DNA of 64,000 nucleotides from Xenorhabdus hominickii (GCF_002632725.1 NZ_NJAI01000004.1:396463-460462); one strand, 5' to 3'; numbered from the stretch's first letter, positions 8,288-21,885 are shown. Numbers and translations: made by a program. The notes: generated from the letters alone by a model not told the origin.

Positions 8288-8584
8288 ATGCCTGACGCAA
8301 TTAATCGTTGTAGTATGGAAGAAACCACGGCTTGCTGTTGTGTTGATGTGGGAGCAGTCATTGATAATGAAGATTGTACGGCTTCTTATCAGAGTGTTTT
8401 TGCCAGTGAACAGGAAGTGAAAACAATGCTTAATGTATTGATTGAAAAAGCAAAGTCAGTGGAGTCAGAACCCTGTGTTATACAGCATAAAATCGAAGAA
8501 CTTGATGGTGGAATACAATTATCTATAGATTTCACTTTTAGTTGCCAGGCTGAAGCTCTTATTTTTCAGTTAGGATTGCGTTAA
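8288..8584 (+). CDS. yfcZ: YfcZ/YiiS-family small protein
   Basis: A 98-residue protein of the DUF406 family, function unknown. Near its start it has a cysteine cluster (ETTACCCVDVG) and the conserved NEDCTASY, KAKSVESEPC and IDFTFSCQAEALIFQLGLR segments, which match E. coli YfcZ along the whole length. It sits between fadL and fadI as in other enterobacteria. The 295-bp gap to fadI suggests separate transcription. GGAG precedes the ATG by 8 bases. The cysteines could bind metal or form disulfides, but this is not shown. Confidence 0.92.
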   Translation: MPDAINRCSMEETTACCCVDVGAVIDNEDCTASYQSVFASEQEVKTMLNVLIEKAKSVESEPCVIQHKIEELDGGIQLSIDFTFSCQAEALIFQLGLR

Positions 8585-8879
8585 TTCATTCAGAACAACG
8601 GTTTTCCCATTGTCTTAAAACCTAAATCAGTGGGGAAATTTGTTGTCAACGATTGTAAATAAGAGTTTTTTCTTTCCATTTAAATCGCATATTCCCCATC
8701 CAAGTTGTATAAATTATAAATGCCTTAAAGTTGCGTTTGCTCGCATTTTTCGTTTATTCCTGTTTGCTATTTCCCAACATTGCGTTAACAATGCTTGATC
8801 AGGTCTGACCTCTTGTCAGATGCGTAAATGTTTTTAATCAATCAATTGATTTAATTAATAATTATTGTCAGGAGTTGCT

Positions 8880-10190
8880 ATGGGTCGTTCTTCAACAAAA
8901 GTGACAGCGCAAAGGGAGCGTGTTGCTATTGTCAGTGGGTTGCGCATTCCTTTCGCTAAACAGGCAACTTTCTACCACGGTATCCCAGCTGTCGATTTGG
9001 GAAAAGCTGTCGTTAGTGAGCTAGTCATCAGGAGCGGTTTATCGCCTGAGAAGATCGACCAATTAGTTTTTGGTCAGGTTGTTCAAATGCCGGAAGCGCC
9101 GAATATTGCAAGGGAGATTGTTTTAGGCGCAGGTTTAAGTGTGAATACTGATGCCTATAGTGTTTCCCGTGCCTGTGCGACGAGTTTTCAAGCGATTGCA
9201 AATGTGGCTGAAAGTATTATGGCGGGTACAGTCAATGTGGGAATAGCTGGTGGTGCTGATTCTTCATCCGTTTTACCGATCGGAGTCACCAAATCATTAG
9301 CCCGCACTTTGGTCGACATGAACAAAGCCAAGAGCCTATCTCAACAGTTGAGACTACTCAGCCGATTAAAATTACGTGATTTATTGCCTGTGTCTCCTGC
9401 CGTTGCTGAATACTCAACGGGGTTAAGAATGGGAGATACGGCGGAGCAGATGGCGAAAACTTATCATATCAGCCGAGAAGAGCAGGACGCATTGGCGCAC
9501 CGTTCTCATGTGCTGGCTGCTAAAGCTTGGGAGCAGGGGCTTTTGCATGATGAAGTCGTATCAGCACATTTTCCGCCATATCGCCAAACATTGTCAGAAG
9601 ATAACAATATCCGGAAAAGTTCTGTTGAGACCTCTTATGCTAAATTACGCCCAGCTTTTGACCGTAAATATGGCACCGTTACAGCGGCGAATAGTACGCC
9701 ATTGACTGATGGCGCAGCAGCCGTGATGTTGATGAGTGAATCGGTTGCCAAAGAACTGGGTATGACTCCATTGGGGTATTTACGCAGTTACGCATTTTCT
9801 GCGATTGATGTCTGGCAGGATATGTTATTGGGACCATCTTATGCGACACCGCTGGCACTGGATCGTGCTGGTATCACTTTGAATGAACTTACTCTTATTG
9901 ACATGCATGAAGCGTTTGCTGCTCAGACACTGGCGAATTTAAAGATGTTTGCCAGTGAAAAATTTGCCCGTGAAAAACTGGGGCGTGCTCAGGCTATTGG
10001 TGAAATAGATATGGATAAATTCAATGTATTGGGTGGTTCAATTGCTTATGGACACCCATTTGCTGCGACAGGGGCCCGAATGGTTACTCAGGCGTTGAAT
10101 GAATTGCGTCGCCGTGGTGGTGGGCTTGGTCTGACGACAGCATGTGCTGCGGGTGGTTTGGGTGCAGCAATGATATTGGAGGTGGAATAA
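8880..10190 (+). CDS. fadI: FadI 3-ketoacyl-CoA thiolase (anaerobic)
   Basis: Thiolase that releases acetyl-CoA in the last step of beta-oxidation. With FadJ it forms the alternative complex used mainly without oxygen. The 436-residue protein has the acyl-accepting Cys99 in [11 protein letters not shown], the [17 protein letters not shown] active-site His block and the C-terminal [12 protein letters not shown] cysteine block. ATG at 8880 is chosen because AGGAG sits 5 bases before it; an upstream in-frame start at 8865 lacks a ribosome site. Its stop TAA overlaps the fadJ ATG by one base, so the two are translationally coupled. Confidence 0.97.
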   Translation: MGRSSTKVTAQRERVAIVSGLRIPFAKQATFYHGIPAVDLGKAVVSELVIRSGLSPEKIDQLVFGQVVQMPEAPNIAREIVLGAGLSVNTDAYSVSRACATSFQAIANVAESIMAGTVNVGIAGGADSSSVLPIGVTKSLARTLVDMNKAKSLSQQLRLLSRLKLRDLLPVSPAVAEYSTGLRMGDTAEQMAKTYHISREEQDALAHRSHVLAAKAWEQGLLHDEVVSAHFPPYRQTLSEDNNIRKSSVETSYAKLRPAFDRKYGTVTAANSTPLTDGAAAVMLMSESVAKELGMTPLGYLRSYAFSAIDVWQDMLLGPSYATPLALDRAGITLNELTLIDMHEAFAAQTLANLKMFASEKFAREKLGRAQAIGEIDMDKFNVLGGSIAYGHPFAATGARMVTQALNELRRRGGGLGLTTACAAGGLGAAMILEVE

Positions 10191-12367
10191 TGGCTCAGGC
10201 TGAAAAAGAAACCGTTATGTCAACAACGCAACCGGAGCAATCAGTATTCAGTTTTTCTATCAGAGACGACAAGGTAGGCGTGATCACCATTGATGTACCT
10301 GATGAAAAAGTGAATACCCTGAAGGCTGAATTTATCGACCAGTTCTTAACTATGTTTGAGAAAGCTCAACAAGCTTCTGGTTTGAAAGGGTTGGTGATTG
10401 TATCTGGTAAACCCGATACTTTTATCGCTGGTGCGGATATCAGTATGATTGCAAGTTGCCAAACTCAGAAAGAAGCGACTGAATTGGCTGAAAAAGGGCA
10501 GAAATTATTTGCCCAGATTGCTAATTATCCTTTACCTGTTGTGTCGGCTATTCATGGTGCATGTTTGGGTGGCGGCTTGGAATTAGCATTGGCTTGTCAT
10601 GCGCGTATCTGTTCTTTGGATGAGAAAACGCGTCTTGGTTTGCCGGAAGTTCAGCTTGGGCTGTTGCCAGGCTCAGGAGGAACTCAGCGTTTGCCTCGGC
10701 TGATAGGGGTTAGCGCTGCTTTGGATATGATATTGACTGGTCGCCAGCTTAAGGCAAAACAGGCGCAACGACTGGGCGTTGTGGATGACGCCGTGCCTTT
10801 GGATATCCTGCTGGATGTTGCTGTGCAATACGTCAAAAAAGGCGTTGTTAAACGTAAGCCATTAGCATGGTCACAACGTATATTGGCGAGTGCACTAGGC
10901 AGGCCGTTGTTATTCCGCATGGTTCATCAAAAAACGCGAGCAAAAACTCACGGTCATTATCCAGCACCAGAGAAGATTATCAATGTGATCCGCACTGGTT
11001 TAGAAAAAGGGTTAGATAAGGGTTTTCAGGCAGAAGCTAGGGCATTTGGTGAGTTGGCGATGTCGCAGGAATCAGAAGCATTACGGGGTTTGTTTTTTGC
11101 TTCGACTGCGTTAAAAAATGAAACAGGTTCGTCAGAGCAACCCTCTGAGATCAAACATGTAGGGATTTTAGGTGGAGGACTGATGGGTGGTGGTATTGCT
11201 AATGTCACCATGACGCGAGGAAATTTACCTGTCCGCATTAAAGACATTAATGAAAAAGGTATCAATCAGGCACTGAAATATACTTGGGATCTTCTTTCTA
11301 AGCGTGTAAAACAGCGTCGTTTGAAATCAGCGGAACGTTCTCGCCAAATGTCTTTATTGACAGGAACCACGGATTACAGCGGATTTAAGCAAGCTGATAT
11401 TGTGGTCGAAGCGGTATTCGAAGATTTGGTATTGAAACGTAAAATGGTCTCAGAAATTGAAAATCGCGCAAAACCTGAAACTATTTTTGCTTCCAATACA
11501 TCTTCATTGCCCATCCACAAGATTGCTGAAATCTCGATACGGCCAGAACAAATCATTGGCCTTCATTATTTTAGCCCCGTTGACAAAATGCCATTAGTAG
11601 AAGTCATTCCACATGCAGGAACCAGTGAAAAAACAATTGCAACTGTTGTGGCATTGGCTAAGAAGCAGGGAAAAACAGCTATTGTTGTCGGGGATAAAGC
11701 GGGTTTTTATGTGAACCGAATCCTGACACCTTACATTAATGAGGCTGGTTATTGCTTGGTGGAAGGAGAACCCGTTGAGCATATTGATAAGGCATTAGTT
11801 GGTTTCGGTTTTCCTATTGGCCCAATCAATTTGCTGGATGAGGTTGGTATTGATGTCGGTACTAAAATCATTCCGATTTTGGTGGAGCAATTGGGGAATA
11901 GATTTGCGGCGCCAGAGATATTGGACGCGATATTAAAAGATGACCGGAAAGGCAAGAAAAATGGCCGTGGTTTTTATTCATATACGAATAAAAAATCTTC
12001 ATTCTGGTCTTTTGGAAAACAAGCCAAAGAAGTTGATTCATCCATTTATTCCTTATTAAAAATCAAACCAGCAGTAAAAATGTTACCTGTTGACATTGCT
12101 CAGCGTTGCGTGATGCTTATGTTGAATGAAGCCGCCCGCTGTTTGGAAGAAGGGGTTATTAGAAGTCCTCGTGATGGCGATATTGGTGCTGTTTTTGGCA
12201 TCGGTTTTCCGCCATTCTTGGGAGGGCCATTCCGTTATATTGATAAACTTGGCAGTGATAAAGTTGTAGAAATTTTACGTCGTTTGGAGTCGCTACACGG
12301 GGAAAAATTTGCTCCCTGTGAACGTTTAATCCAGATGGCTGAAAAGAAAGAGAAATTTTACGAATAA
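10190..12367 (+). CDS. fadJ: FadJ multifunctional beta-oxidation enzyme
   Basis: Alpha subunit of the anaerobic beta-oxidation complex, with enoyl-CoA hydratase, 3-hydroxyacyl-CoA dehydrogenase and epimerase activities. The 725-residue protein has an N-terminal crotonase domain (oxyanion region [15 protein letters not shown] and [15 protein letters not shown]), an NAD-binding Rossmann domain opening [13 protein letters not shown], and the dehydrogenase signature [18 protein letters not shown]. The ATG overlaps the fadI stop (TAATG) and has GGAGGTGGA upstream, so this start is preferred. FadI and FadJ must be made together, which the overlap would ensure. A terminator follows. Confidence 0.97.
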   Translation: MAQAEKETVMSTTQPEQSVFSFSIRDDKVGVITIDVPDEKVNTLKAEFIDQFLTMFEKAQQASGLKGLVIVSGKPDTFIAGADISMIASCQTQKEATELAEKGQKLFAQIANYPLPVVSAIHGACLGGGLELALACHARICSLDEKTRLGLPEVQLGLLPGSGGTQRLPRLIGVSAALDMILTGRQLKAKQAQRLGVVDDAVPLDILLDVAVQYVKKGVVKRKPLAWSQRILASALGRPLLFRMVHQKTRAKTHGHYPAPEKIINVIRTGLEKGLDKGFQAEARAFGELAMSQESEALRGLFFASTALKNETGSSEQPSEIKHVGILGGGLMGGGIANVTMTRGNLPVRIKDINEKGINQALKYTWDLLSKRVKQRRLKSAERSRQMSLLTGTTDYSGFKQADIVVEAVFEDLVLKRKMVSEIENRAKPETIFASNTSSLPIHKIAEISIRPEQIIGLHYFSPVDKMPLVEVIPHAGTSEKTIATVVALAKKQGKTAIVVGDKAGFYVNRILTPYINEAGYCLVEGEPVEHIDKALVGFGFPIGPINLLDEVGIDVGTKIIPILVEQLGNRFAAPEILDAILKDDRKGKKNGRGFYSYTNKKSSFWSFGKQAKEVDSSIYSLLKIKPAVKMLPVDIAQRCVMLMLNEAARCLEEGVIRSPRDGDIGAVFGIGFPPFLGGPFRYIDKLGSDKVVEILRRLESLHGEKFAPCERLIQMAEKKEKFYE

Positions 12368-12389
12368 TTTATATTTTTAAATCAAATAG

Positions 12390-12420
12390 ATCGGCTCTTT
12401 TCGTCAAGAGTCGATTTTTT
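12390..12420 (+). terminator. Terminator of fadIJ
   Basis: ATCGGCTCTT pairs with AAGAGTCGAT (one G-T pair) around TTCGTC, followed by a T6 run, 23 bp after the fadJ stop. Confidence 0.85.
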
Positions 12421-12983
12421 ATAGGTTTGATTCAATGGATCATGATCTACCGCCAACGGGTGTGTATTCACCTTGGTTGCACAACTTTATATGTACTTCG
12501 GGGTATAAATCTTATCTTGTTGTACCTCTGTCAATATGATGTTTGACATGATGTGATGAATCATAATCTTTTGGTGAAGATAATGACATCAGGTCATCAT
12601 GTGACTGAATTATTTTTCCTAAAATATCAATATTTCTTTAGTCATTTTATTTGTTTTTATTTTAGGGCAGAATGCTTGTTGATTCTAATTGAAATGTTTT
12701 ATACCCATTTTCTTTCAAGTTGCAGCTTTGTTGGCTATGCTCACTCACCCAGTCACCTAGTTATCTATGCTCTTGGGATTCATTCACTTGCCATCGTGCT
12801 ACATCTTGAAATTCATTGGGTATATATCAACAAGCATCTCGATAATATCAATTGGTTTTTCATGATTAACTCAGTAAAACCAACTGGTTGATTCAATAAT
12901 ATCTGATTGTTTTTCGTTGTATAGAAATAGATTGTGTAGCAACAGATATTGAGATTTATTTTAAATTAACTACACGGTGAGTT
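12421..12983. other. Intergenic region carrying an ERIC element
   Basis: There is no convincing gene. An open frame at 12553-12891 runs through the ERIC repeat and is best read as chance. The final 150 bp should hold the sixA promoter. Confidence 0.55.
12699..12825. repeat. ERIC/IRU element, near full length
   Basis: Ends TATACCCATTTTCTTTCAAG and CATCTTGAAATTCATTGGGT form an inverted terminal pair. The centre (GCTCACTCACCCAGTCAC ... GCTCTTGGGATTCA) matches the palindromic core of enterobacterial ERIC repeats. Length is about 127 bp, the classical size. Confidence 0.85.
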
Positions 12984-13454
12984 ATGTACGTTTTTATTAT
13001 GCGTCACGGTGATGCCGCTTTAGACTCAATCAGTGATATAGTGCGAGAGCTAACTCCACGTGGTTGTCAAGAATCGCAGAAAATGGCTTATTGGCTTGAC
13101 CAACGAAAGCCTAACATTGATTGTGTATTGGTTAGCCCCTATATTCGAGCAGGGCAGACCTTAAAAGTCGTTCGTGAATGTCTGACATTGCCGGACAGAG
13201 AGGAAGTCCTGGATGAATTAACTCCGTCAGGTGATGTGGCTCTGGTAGCGAGTTATTTACGGATTTTAGCCTCTCAAGGACATAAGGCTGTATTGGTAGT
13301 TTCTCATTTACCGTTAGTGGGGTATTTGGTGTCTGAGCTCTGTCCTGCGCAAACCCCACCTATGTTTTCCACATCTGGTATTGCTTGTGTAGAGTTGGAT
13401 CACCAAACTGAAAAAGGGGCTCTGTTATGGCAAACATCTCCGGCACAATTGTAG
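12984..13454 (+). CDS. sixA: SixA phosphohistidine phosphatase
   Basis: Histidine phosphatase that in E. coli removes phosphate from histidine phosphotransfer proteins (ArcB HPt domain, NPr). The 156-residue protein has the catalytic RHG motif at residues 7-9 (nucleophile His8), the conserved SPYIRAGQT arginine segment and the second catalytic histidine in VVSHLPLVGYL. Length matches the family (about 160). GGTGAG precedes the ATG by 4 bases. It follows fadIJ as in E. coli but is separated from it by a terminator and an ERIC element, so it has its own promoter. Confidence 0.93.
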   Translation: MYVFIMRHGDAALDSISDIVRELTPRGCQESQKMAYWLDQRKPNIDCVLVSPYIRAGQTLKVVRECLTLPDREEVLDELTPSGDVALVASYLRILASQGHKAVLVVSHLPLVGYLVSELCPAQTPPMFSTSGIACVELDHQTEKGALLWQTSPAQL

Positions 13455-13908
13455 ACAACAGCCAAATTAGGCGTCTTAATTTTATATATTCTTTATAATT
13501 TCAGCTTTGTTGACTCCCCAGTTACATAGTTATCTAGGCCTCTGGGATGAGTCAGTATAGCGATTAAATTAACATTTTACTATATGACCTTATGTTTTTT
13601 GTTCTGGAGCAGGATTAAGTTTGATACTCATGACACGAGCTGTCGCCCGGCATCTTGCCCTATTCATCTCCATATCAATGAATTGCTTATGTGTACCAAG
13701 ACGACACACTGTGCCAGTGAATTCAAGTTGCCAAGTATGATGGAAAAATTGGCGAAGGTAACGTTGATGATCTGATGATCCCCTTTATATAATTTGATTT
13801 TATGTAACCGTATTAATCGATTGAATCGTAAGACATTGGGTTATTCAACGTCACCATTAATACATGACAAGATCATCGGTCAGGGTGGGATTCCACTTTG
13901 TATTTAAT
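13455..13908. other. Intergenic region with a degraded ERIC copy
   Basis: No gene is supported. A worn ERIC-like sequence occupies about 13481-13555. The small frame at 13584-13775 contains THCASEFKLPSMMEKLAKV, which faintly resembles the start of an IS3-type OrfA. It is too short and degraded to call. Confidence 0.45.
13481..13555. repeat. Degenerate ERIC-like element
   Basis: TTTCAGCTTTGTTGACTCCC, then CAGTTACATAGTTATCTAGG, then CCTCTGGGATGAG follow the ERIC core order, but the outer ATACCC ends are lost. Confidence 0.55.
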
Positions 13909-14998
13909 TTAATCAAAGATAAGCTGACTGCGGAATTCCCCTGACCACGTTGCTCTTCGGCGTTTAGCAGCCTGGCTATCCTTTATACTGGTATTTTGTT
14001 TAATCACATTTAACGCAATTCGGTTAAAAAGTGCCATTTGTGCTACACCATCAAGATCTTTGAGTGATAGGGCATCCTCCCGAAAAGTAACATCTAATAC
14101 CCAATGCAGCTCATTTTCCACTGACCAGTGCCTTCTGATTACCTTGGCGGCGATTTCTGCATCCAAAGGAAGAGAGCTGACATACCAGCGTGAATTACGG
14201 TGGGCAGGTTGACCTTTCACACTCCGTTCACTGAACACTTCAATCACACTCTGTATTGAAAGCCATTGTTGCTGAAGTTCCTCAGGCAATGCAGCGCAGA
14301 TTTGCATGACATGACGGAATTCTTTCCGTCCATGACCGCTATTTTTCTCTGTAAATTCAGCCAGTTCATCATGGTCATAATGCGCAGCAAAGTGCGATTT
14401 GACAAACGCATAGAGTTTTTTTGATTGCCTTTGAGGCCAACAATAAAATCCCCGCCTCGTTGGCTAATTAACTCCAGGGTTTCTTTCTGGCAGGGTGACA
14501 ATCGCACCATCAAGAGCAAGTAATTCAATCAATTGCCTGGCAACCGGGCCTTCCTTACCTTTGCTTTCGGCCGCACGATGATAGAGGGCAACACCCGATT
14601 CAACATCATAAGCACTGACCACATGCAGGGCTTCAAACAAGGTTCCTTTACCGGTTCCTTTCAGGGGTTTTCCATCAATGGCAATAATACTTTTACCTGC
14701 CGTGACCCGGCGATGGTTGATCCAGGCATAAAAGGCTTCGATCTTCGATCAATGCATCTTGTTCTATTATTTTGATAATATTAGCAATGCAGTGACAGCG
14801 AGGAATACCGTGAGTAAACGGGATGTGTTGTTTAAGCCATTCGATTTGTAACTCACCAAATTCTTGAATCGACTTCCAACCAGAAGCCCCACATAACACA
14901 GCAGAAAAGGCTAAGAAAATCACATCCATTAACTCATGTTTTTTATTGATGTCAGAGCGTGGGTCATCTATCTTGCTGATAAAATTAAAAATACTCAT
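13909..14998 (-). pseudogene. ISAs1-family transposase, frameshifted
   Basis: Pieces of one ISAs1/H-repeat transposase lie in order across three frames: MSIFNFISKIDDPRSDINKK...FTHGIPRCH (14998 to about 14725), EAFYAWINHRRVTAGKSIIAIDGKPLKGT...LLALDGAIVT (middle), KETLELISQRGGDFIVGLKG, and DAEIAAKVIRRHWSVENELHWVLDV...RSQLIFD at the end. There are at least three frame changes and a small deletion near 14500, so no active transposase is possible. The DDE parts are recognisable (AIDGK, GLKGNQK, HWSVENELHW). I could not identify the terminal inverted repeats with confidence. The element lies beside a truncated DUF3820 gene. Confidence 0.85.
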
Positions 14999-15088
14999 TA
15001 TTAAGATCGCTGTTTATGGAATAACGTGATCTTACCGTTTTAATAATAGAAATGCTGATAAAAAGTCACAGTTTGATTTTTATTTAAC

Positions 15089-15241
15089 CTAAATAACCCT
15101 ATCAAAAATGCGAGATCTCGCCCTGCCCTTCCGGGCAAACCAAAGTAAATACTCCTCGGGAAGATCAATCAGAACTCGTCCTTGATATTTGCCAAATGGC
15201 ATGACCGTATTAGCAATTTCCAGCAGATTTTCTTTATTCAT
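15089..15241 (-). pseudogene. Truncated DUF3820 (YpeB-like) gene
   Basis: MNKENLLEIANTVMPFGKYQ followed by GRVLIDLPEEYLLWFARKG is the N-terminal two thirds of a DUF3820 protein, normally about 70 residues. The expected tail (a GKLGEL-like helix) is replaced by RARSRIFDRVI and a stop. Small deletions could explain the change, as GGGCAGGGCGAGAT resembles a shortened coding version. The start is placed at 15241 with AAGG upstream. The gene neighbours ligA in E. coli (ypeB). The nearby dead IS element suggests insertion-linked damage. Confidence 0.6.
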
Positions 15242-15291
15242 TATGTCAGCCTTTTTTGTCAGTATTATCTTTATACCCAATGGATATATAT

Positions 15292-15325
15292 AAAGAAAAA
15301 GTGGCACCTGCCAAGATGCCACTTT
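15292..15325 (-). terminator. Terminator of nupC
   Basis: On the minus strand AAAGTGGCA pairs with TGCCACTTT around a 10-nt loop and is followed by a T-rich run, 43 bp past the nupC stop. Confidence 0.8.
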
Positions 15326-15367
15326 CTGTCATTTCATTCAAATCAAAACTCAGTTTATAGAGTCCAA

Positions 15368-16558
15368 TTATATGCTCAATATCAGTCCTGTGATTGCCGC
15401 AGACAGAAAACTCACCAGCGTTGAGCCGAACAGCAGTTTCAGGCCAAAACGAGCGACGGTATTACCTTGTTTTTCATTAAGTCCTTTAATGGCGCCAGCA
15501 ACAATCCCAATAGATGAAAAGTTGGCAAAGGAAACCAAAAATACTGACAAAATACCTTTTGAACGCTCGCTCAATTGAGCAGCGATTTCTTGTAAGCTCT
15601 GCATTGCCACAAATTCATTAGAAACCAACTTAGTCGCCATGATACTACCTACTTTCAAGGCTTCATCACTTGGAATGCCAATGATCCATGCCAAAGGATA
15701 GAACACATACCCCAGACATGTCTGGAAAGTAATACCAAATATCAGGTCAAAAATTGCGTTAATACCCGCAATTAACGCGATAAAACCAATGAGTATCGCA
15801 GAAACAATCAAAGCGATTTTAGCACCTGCCAGAATATATTCACCCAACATTTCAAAGAAACTTTGTCCTTTATGCAGGTTGCTCATATGGATTTCTTCTT
15901 CACTCTCAGCAGAGTAAGGATTAATGAGCGACAGAACGATAAAGGTGCTGAACATATTAAGTACTAAAGCGGCTACCACGTATTTTGCATCCAGCATCGT
16001 CATGTAAGCACCCACGATAGACATGGATACAGTAGACATTGCGGTTGCTGCCATTGTATACATACGGCGCTGAGACATTTTGTCCAGCACGTCTTTGTAA
16101 GCAACGAAATTCTCTGATTGGCCCAAAATCAATGAGCTAACTGCATTAAAAGATTCCAGTTTGCCCATGCCGTTAACTTTAGACAGCACTGTACCTATCA
16201 CACGGATCACAATTGGCAACACTTTAATGTGTTGCAAAATACCGATCAAGGCAGAGATGAAGATAATCGGACACAATACATTCAGGAAGAAGAACGCCAG
16301 ATTCGCTTCGATCATTCCACCAAAAATAAAGCTGGTACCTTTCGCGGCATAAGACAACAAGTGTTTAAATAAGTTATCAAACCCCATAATAAACCCCAAT
16401 CCTGCGTTAGAATTCAGGAAGAACCATGCCAGAAAGAGTTCAATAACAAGCAACTGAATAATATAACGGATCCGAATATCCTTTCGGTTATTACTCGCTA
16501 AAATCGCCAGACCGCCAATCACAACTAATGCGAGGAAAAAATGAAAAATATGAGACAT
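15368..16558 (-). CDS. nupC: NupC-family concentrative nucleoside transporter
   Basis: Proton-driven nucleoside importer of the CNT family in the inner membrane. The 396-residue protein has an N-terminal membrane region ([16 protein letters not shown]), then the transport core with [29 protein letters not shown] and the paired [13 protein letters not shown] and [17 protein letters not shown] segments, which follow E. coli NupC closely. The start MSHIFHFF at 16558 is chosen because GGAG lies 8 bases before it. It is transcribed alone toward its own terminator. CytR/CRP control is known for E. coli nupC but was not examined here. Confidence 0.94.
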   Translation of the reverse strand: MSHIFHFFLALVVIGGLAILASNNRKDIRIRYIIQLLVIELFLAWFFLNSNAGLGFIMGFDNLFKHLLSYAAKGTSFIFGGMIEANLAFFFLNVLCPIIFISALIGILQHIKVLPIVIRVIGTVLSKVNGMGKLESFNAVSSLILGQSENFVAYKDVLDKMSQRRMYTMAATAMSTVSMSIVGAYMTMLDAKYVVAALVLNMFSTFIVLSLINPYSAESEEEIHMSNLHKGQSFFEMLGEYILAGAKIALIVSAILIGFIALIAGINAIFDLIFGITFQTCLGYVFYPLAWIIGIPSDEALKVGSIMATKLVSNEFVAMQSLQEIAAQLSERSKGILSVFLVSFANFSSIGIVAGAIKGLNEKQGNTVARFGLKLLFGSTLVSFLSAAITGLILSI

Positions 16559-16727
16559 AAAAAGAACTCCAAACATGATGCTGTGCAAATTTATAAATGC
16601 ATTTCATGTAGCACGTAACAGTAAATTTTGATGATTATCACATTAATTTACTATTTAAATGGCTACAAATTCCCATTTAGCCAACCAGATCACACTTTCT
16701 CAATCACACTTTTAAGTAAAACGCGCA

Positions 16728-18752
<2,025 letters not shown>

Positions 18753-18764
18753 TCACCAGAGATG

Positions 18765-18789
18765 AAAAACCCCCGACTGGCGGGGGTTT
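18765..18789 (-). terminator. Terminator between zipA and ligA
   Basis: On the minus strand CCCCCG pairs with CGGGGG, followed by T5. It lies after the zipA stop and before the ligA start, so it would limit read-through into ligA. Confidence 0.85.
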
Positions 18790-18807
18790 GATACTAAAAA
18801 AGAAGAT

Positions 18808-19752
18808 TTATTCGCTGATGTTGAGCGTACTGCGGATACGCGCCTTATAAAGCTCGATCATTTGTGGTGTAAGCATTTTGCGCTCACCATCTAGCACGAC
18901 ACCACCAACATCAGAAGCGATACGCTGTGCCGCTTGTAGCATCAGCTTAAAATTCTGATTGGAATCGCCGTATGAAGGTACAAGCATAAACATGGACACA
19001 CCAGGAGTAGTGAAATCAGTCATTTGGTCTGGATCAAATGAACCTGGTTTTACCATGTTAGCCAAACTGAACAACACAGCACCACTACCTGATGGATTCA
19101 AGTGGCGATGAAAAATATTCATGTCGCCAAACCGGAAACCTGCCTGCAAGATGCTTTGAAGTAATACTTCACCATTCAGCTCCTGCCCATAATGAGCAGC
19201 AACATGCAATACCAGCACGGTTTCTTTTTTGGCTTGCTCAAATTCAGCCTGCGCTTCATTCTCAACTGCTTTTGGTTGCCCTTCAACAGCCGATTCTGCT
19301 GCCCCAGCCCCTTTCAAGTTAGCCTGTTCAACTGGATCAAATAGCCCAAGCTGTGGCTCTGCCTGTTGTTCGTTAGCAACTCTTTGTTCATCAACAAATT
19401 TCATGTTTGCTGCTGGTTCATCAAATTGTTGACTTGCAAGTAAAGGGTCAGAACCATCATCAGACATTGCTGTTGATGATTCAGGTGCGCGACGTTCAAT
19501 AACGGGTTCTGTACGATGTTCATTACGAGGCTTTACCGCCCCCTGAGCATTCGACTTTGACGCATTATCAAACAGTTCATCGCCATCATTATCCTCAAGC
19601 TCTTCCTGACGCTCCTGTTTATGACGTTTAACTGGGCGATCACGAAAGAGTGATGAACGCTCTTTACGGCTGGTCCACAACCCATGTAATAGCAAAGCTA
19701 TTATGGCTATCGCACCAACAACGATTAATATCAGACGCAAATCCTGCATCAT
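18808..19752 (-). CDS. zipA: ZipA cell division protein
   Basis: Anchors FtsZ polymers to the inner membrane at the division site. The 314-residue protein has one N-terminal membrane span ([20 protein letters not shown], about residues 5-26), a charged segment ([20 protein letters not shown]), a long acidic, Gln- and Ala-rich linker (about 50-175), and the C-terminal FtsZ-binding domain from [20 protein letters not shown] to the end. Sequence is well conserved only in the end domains, as usual. It is divergent from cysZ, and a hairpin terminator separates it from ligA. Confidence 0.96.
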   Translation of the reverse strand: MMQDLRLILIVVGAIAIIALLLHGLWTSRKERSSLFRDRPVKRHKQERQEELEDNDGDELFDNASKSNAQGAVKPRNEHRTEPVIERRAPESSTAMSDDGSDPLLASQQFDEPAANMKFVDEQRVANEQQAEPQLGLFDPVEQANLKGAGAAESAVEGQPKAVENEAQAEFEQAKKETVLVLHVAAHYGQELNGEVLLQSILQAGFRFGDMNIFHRHLNPSGSGAVLFSLANMVKPGSFDPDQMTDFTTPGVSMFMLVPSYGDSNQNFKLMLQAAQRIASDVGGVVLDGERKMLTPQMIELYKARIRSTLNISE

Positions 19753-19972
19753 TGCTATCTCTGTTGTTTAAATTAATTGCCACCACGGCGGAATATTCTT
19801 TAGATAAGAGTATTTGTCAAATAAGACAAGTGCAAGTCTCTACCTACTTTTCTTACCATAAAGAGAGATATCCCCTGTTTTTTCGGATGTTTTTTACACA
19901 CAAAACTACTGGTCAGTAGAAAATCCTGCCTATATCATACCGTCTCAATCATCTAAGAGAGAATAAGAAAAT

Positions 19973-20737
19973 ATGACGAATTCGACAAAATTGCCAAAAC
20001 ACTTGGGCGGGTTTCATTATATTATGCAGGGTTGGCAATTAATAACCCGCCCTGGCATTAAAAGATTCGTTTTACTGCCCTTGTTGGCGAATATTTTACT
20101 GCTCGGTGGTTCATTTTGGTGGCTATATCAAAAACTAGATAGCTGGATACAATGGACGCTCGATAAAATACCAAGCTGGATGCAATGGTTAAATTATTTG
20201 ATATGGCCACTTGCAGTTATTTCCATTCTGCTAATTTTTACCTATTTTTTTAGCACACTGGCCAATTTTATCGCTTCACCATTCAATGGATTACTGGCAG
20301 AAAAGCTGGAAGCAGACCTGACGGGAACTCCAACACCAGATACAGGTGTTACCGATTTACTCAAAGACACTCCACGTATTCTAAAACGCGAATTAATGAA
20401 AATTCTTTACTATATTCCTCGCGCGATTGTTCTATTGTTGCTTTATTTTATCCCTGGTATCGGTCAAACCGTCGCTCCCATCCTTTGGTTTATTTTCAGT
20501 GCGTGGATGTTAGCTATCCAATATTGTGATTTTCCGTTTGATAATCACAAAATCAGTTTTTCAGACATGCGTAATATCCTGAGACAAGACAAAATTGATA
20601 ATCTTCAATTTGGTGCCACGGTGAGTATATTGACCATGATCCCTATCGTAAATCTGTTCATTATGCCGGTTGCCGTCTGTGGGGCGACTGCCATGTGGGT
20701 TGATCGCTATCGCGCTCAAAAATTATATCAATCATAA
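19973..20737 (+). CDS. cysZ: CysZ sulfate permease
   Basis: Inner-membrane sulfate channel that supplies sulfur for cysteine synthesis. The 254-residue protein starts with [21 protein letters not shown], typical of CysZ. It has hydrophobic segments at about residues 31-50, 70-92, 145-170 and 205-230, and the [12 protein letters not shown] segment. It lies directly upstream of cysK, as in E. coli, 134 bp apart. CysB control is likely from family knowledge; no site was resolved. Confidence 0.95.
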   Translation: MTNSTKLPKHLGGFHYIMQGWQLITRPGIKRFVLLPLLANILLLGGSFWWLYQKLDSWIQWTLDKIPSWMQWLNYLIWPLAVISILLIFTYFFSTLANFIASPFNGLLAEKLEADLTGTPTPDTGVTDLLKDTPRILKRELMKILYYIPRAIVLLLLYFIPGIGQTVAPILWFIFSAWMLAIQYCDFPFDNHKISFSDMRNILRQDKIDNLQFGATVSILTMIPIVNLFIMPVAVCGATAMWVDRYRAQKLYQS

Positions 20738-20871
20738 ATAACTTAAACAACATAAAATAATAGCCAACTATTCTTTTATAGAATAAGAATAGATTGAAAC
20801 TTTATTTCCATAAATAAGATGTTAGCGTATGGTTAACCAGTATTTAACAGTATCTTAGGGGCTATAGAATA

Positions 20872-21825
20872 ATGAGCAAAATTTATGAAGACAATTCGTT
20901 AACTATTGGTCACACTCCATTGGTCCGCTTAAAAAATTTCGGCAACGGTCGCATCTTGGCGAAGATAGAATCCCGTAATCCAAGCTTCAGTGTCAAATGC
21001 CGTATTGGCGCCAATATGATTTGGGACGCGGAAAAACGCGGTATCCTAACCAAAGATAAAGAACTTATTGAACCGACCAGTGGTAATACCGGAATTGCGC
21101 TTGCCTATGTTGCGGCAGCCCGAGGTTACAAATTGACATTGACCATGCCTGAAACCATGAGCCTTGAGCGCCGTAAACTGCTGAAAGCGCTGGGAGCCAA
21201 TTTGATATTGACCGAAGGTGCGAAAGGAATGAAAGGGGCCATAGATAAAGCCGACGAAATTCATGATAGCAACCCTGAACGTTATATACTCCTACAACAA
21301 TTCAGTAACCCAGCAAATCCAGAAATTCACGAAAAAACCACAGGCCCTGAAATTTGGGAAGATACCGACGGCAATGTGGATGTTTTCGTTGCTGGTGTAG
21401 GAACCGGCGGCACAATTACGGGTGTTGCCCGTTATTTGAAAAATACTCGCAGTAAACAAGTCACGATCGTCGCAGTAGAACCCGAAGATTCACCGATTAT
21501 CAGCCAAAAATTAGCAGGTGAAGAGCTTAAGCCAGGCCCACATAAGATTCAAGGAATTGGTGCTGGTTTTATTCCTGATAACTTGGATTTAACATTAGTT
21601 GACCGTGTGCTTAAAATCAGCAATGAAGAAGCAATTCAAATAGCGCGTAAACTAGCTGAAAAAGAAGGCATTCTTGCAGGTATTTCCTCAGGTGCTGCGG
21701 TTGCGGCTGCTGTTAAATTATCTCAGGAAGATGAATATAAAGACAAAAATATTGTTGTTATTTTACCTTCTTCGGCTGAACGTTATCTCAGTACTGCACT
21801 GTTTGCCGATTTAAACAATGATTGA
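20872..21825 (+). CDS. cysK: CysK cysteine synthase A
   Basis: PLP enzyme that converts O-acetylserine and sulfide to cysteine. The 317-residue protein binds PLP through Lys42 ([11 protein letters not shown]). It carries the phosphate-binding [17 protein letters not shown] loop, the substrate motif [11 protein letters not shown] and the glycine loop [15 protein letters not shown]. Length is slightly below E. coli CysK (323). The downstream terminator ends the transcript. A second synthase (CysM) lies at 25.9 kb next to the thiosulfate importer, so both cysteine routes are in this window. Confidence 0.97.
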   Translation: MSKIYEDNSLTIGHTPLVRLKNFGNGRILAKIESRNPSFSVKCRIGANMIWDAEKRGILTKDKELIEPTSGNTGIALAYVAAARGYKLTLTMPETMSLERRKLLKALGANLILTEGAKGMKGAIDKADEIHDSNPERYILLQQFSNPANPEIHEKTTGPEIWEDTDGNVDVFVAGVGTGGTITGVARYLKNTRSKQVTIVAVEPEDSPIISQKLAGEELKPGPHKIQGIGAGFIPDNLDLTLVDRVLKISNEEAIQIARKLAEKEGILAGISSGAAVAAAVKLSQEDEYKDKNIVVILPSSAERYLSTALFADLNND

Positions 21826-21858
21826 AAATCACTCGGCGCCATTTTCCATGGTATTGAC

Positions 21859-21885
21859 AAAAAAGCGCCTTAAGGGTGCTTTTTT
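21859..21885 (+). terminator. Terminator of cysK
   Basis: AAAAAAGCGCC pairs with GGGTGCTTTTTT (one G-T pair) around TTAA, 34 bp after the cysK stop. Confidence 0.9.

Noticed and set aside
12553..12891. Open frame of 112 codons upstream of sixA
   Set aside because: Half of it is an ERIC element read through; composition is unlike the neighbouring genes.
13584..13775. Small frame resembling an IS3 OrfA start
   Set aside because: Only a short stretch (CASEFKL) is reminiscent; too weak to call an IS remnant.
14533..14775. Forward open frame inside the transposase pseudogene
   Set aside because: It is antisense to the middle section of the ISAs1 transposase, whose codons are clearly recognisable on the minus strand.
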